From contig JAGRKY010000828.1 in NCBI GenBank assembly GCA_020442095.1, forward strand, positions 1 to 6,938: 6,938 nt of DNA, in the 5' to 3' direction. This DNA is from Bauldia sp. (lineage in GTDB: Bacteria > Pseudomonadota > Alphaproteobacteria > Rhizobiales > Kaistiaceae). Below, piece after piece: positions 6,457 to 6,938 of this stretch. Position 1 is the stretch's first letter, and each line of letters begins with the position of its first letter. The notes below the pieces were generated by a model. That model was not told where the DNA came from. It saw only the letters and a program-made list of their open reading frames with translations, and ran no database searches. The position numbers were made by a program, and so were the translations under genes.

Positions 6457-6938
6457 ATGCGATTTTCGCACCTCATAGGCGCATTTGCGCTTTCCGCCGG
6501 CCTTGCCGCGGGCCTGCAGTCGGCGACTGCGGCCGACGCGGAGAAGACCGCCGACTTCCTGTTCGTCCAGACCGCTGACTCGATGTCCTTCGACAAGGAC
6601 GCCGGTACCCTCACCCTCAACGGGGTCGGCGGCAATACGCTGTTCTTCACGGACCGGCCGGAACGGATCGCGGGCAATATGTCGACCGAGCGCTTCGTGC
6701 CCTTCTGGAGCACCGGCAAGGACAGCTTCCTTTCCGATCCGCCGAATGCCGACGTTTCGATCCTCGACGGCAAGGATCTGAAGCAGGTGGTGGTCGTGCT
6801 GCACGATCCCGTCCTTGACGGCGACGCACTGACCTATAAGGTCGACGTGATCGATGGCGAGATGCCGGAAAAGGGAGCGGATCCTTCGGTCTTTATCGAT
6901 ATCATCGGTATGCCGTTAACGCCTGTCTCCTATGCCGG
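6457..6938 (+). CDS. Sec-exported hypothetical protein (3' truncated by window end)
   Basis: ATG 6457 follows GGAGGA (6445-6450) with a 6-nt spacer, a strong site. The first 160 residues are visible and the frame is still open at 6938. Residues 1-25 form a clear Sec signal peptide (MRFSHLIGAFALSAGLAAGL) with probable cleavage in SATA|ADAEK. The mature part starts with FLFVQTADSMSFD and contains TLTLNGVGGNTLFFTDRPERIAGNM, FVPFWSTG, SFLSDPPNADVSIL, a VVVVLHDPVL strand, LTYKVDVIDGEMP, and FIDIIGMPLTPVSYAG. I recall this sequence style from uncharacterised alphaproteobacterial exported proteins but cannot name a function; it looks like a beta-rich periplasmic domain. No lipobox cysteine is present, so it is likely soluble in the periplasm. 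It follows the TolB/TPR gene by 119 bp on the same strand. Confidence 0.85.
   Translation, partial: MRFSHLIGAFALSAGLAAGLQSATAADAEKTADFLFVQTADSMSFDKDAGTLTLNGVGGNTLFFTDRPERIAGNMSTERFVPFWSTGKDSFLSDPPNADVSILDGKDLKQVVVVLHDPVLDGDALTYKVDVIDGEMPEKGADPSVFIDIIGMPLTPVSYA

Noticed and set aside
6607..6630. TLTLNGV in the exported protein resembling SLTLNGV of the adhesin repeat
   Set aside because: A short match in beta-rich proteins with otherwise unrelated sequence; likely coincidence.

Overview
The window is GC-rich, with strong G/C preference at third codon positions and Shine-Dalgarno-led starts. Protein styles (RTX/cadherin-like adhesin, winged-helix/TolB/TPR membrane regulator, group II PLP decarboxylase) fit an alphaproteobacterium, probably Hyphomicrobiales or Rhodospirillales. 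That placement is inference from protein style, not from a marker gene. No rRNA, tRNA, CRISPR array, insertion sequence or phage gene was seen.

Layout. (1) 1-1455 (+) is the 3' end of a large secreted repeat protein: near-identical 112-residue Ig/VCBS-like repeats, one cadherin-like domain, eight RTX calcium-binding nonapeptides and a type I secretion C-terminus. (2) 1456-1834 is a gene-poor gap. (3) 1835-2299 (+) encodes a 154-residue soluble protein, possibly distantly GrlR-like. (4) 2300-2363 is a short convergent gap with overlapping GC hairpins. (5) 2364-3779 (-) encodes a complete PLP-dependent group II decarboxylase. A short upstream reading frame with a strong ribosome-binding site ends 2 nt before its start codon. 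(6) 3990-4271 (-) encodes a 93-residue helical protein of unknown function, upstream of and co-directional with the decarboxylase. (7) 4272-4495 is a divergent intergenic region. (8) 4496-6337 (+) encodes a membrane protein with an N-terminal winged-helix-like domain, one transmembrane helix, a TolB/FlgO-like domain and TPRs. (9) From 6457 (+) runs the 5' part of a Sec-exported protein, cut by the window end.

The genes do not form one obvious pathway. The clearest possible functional pairs are the membrane regulator-like protein with the exported protein just downstream, and the small helical protein with the decarboxylase. The least ordinary signals are the very recent duplication inside the adhesin and the leader ORF/hairpin arrangement in front of the decarboxylase. 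I see no convincing evidence for a wholly new multi-gene system in this window.
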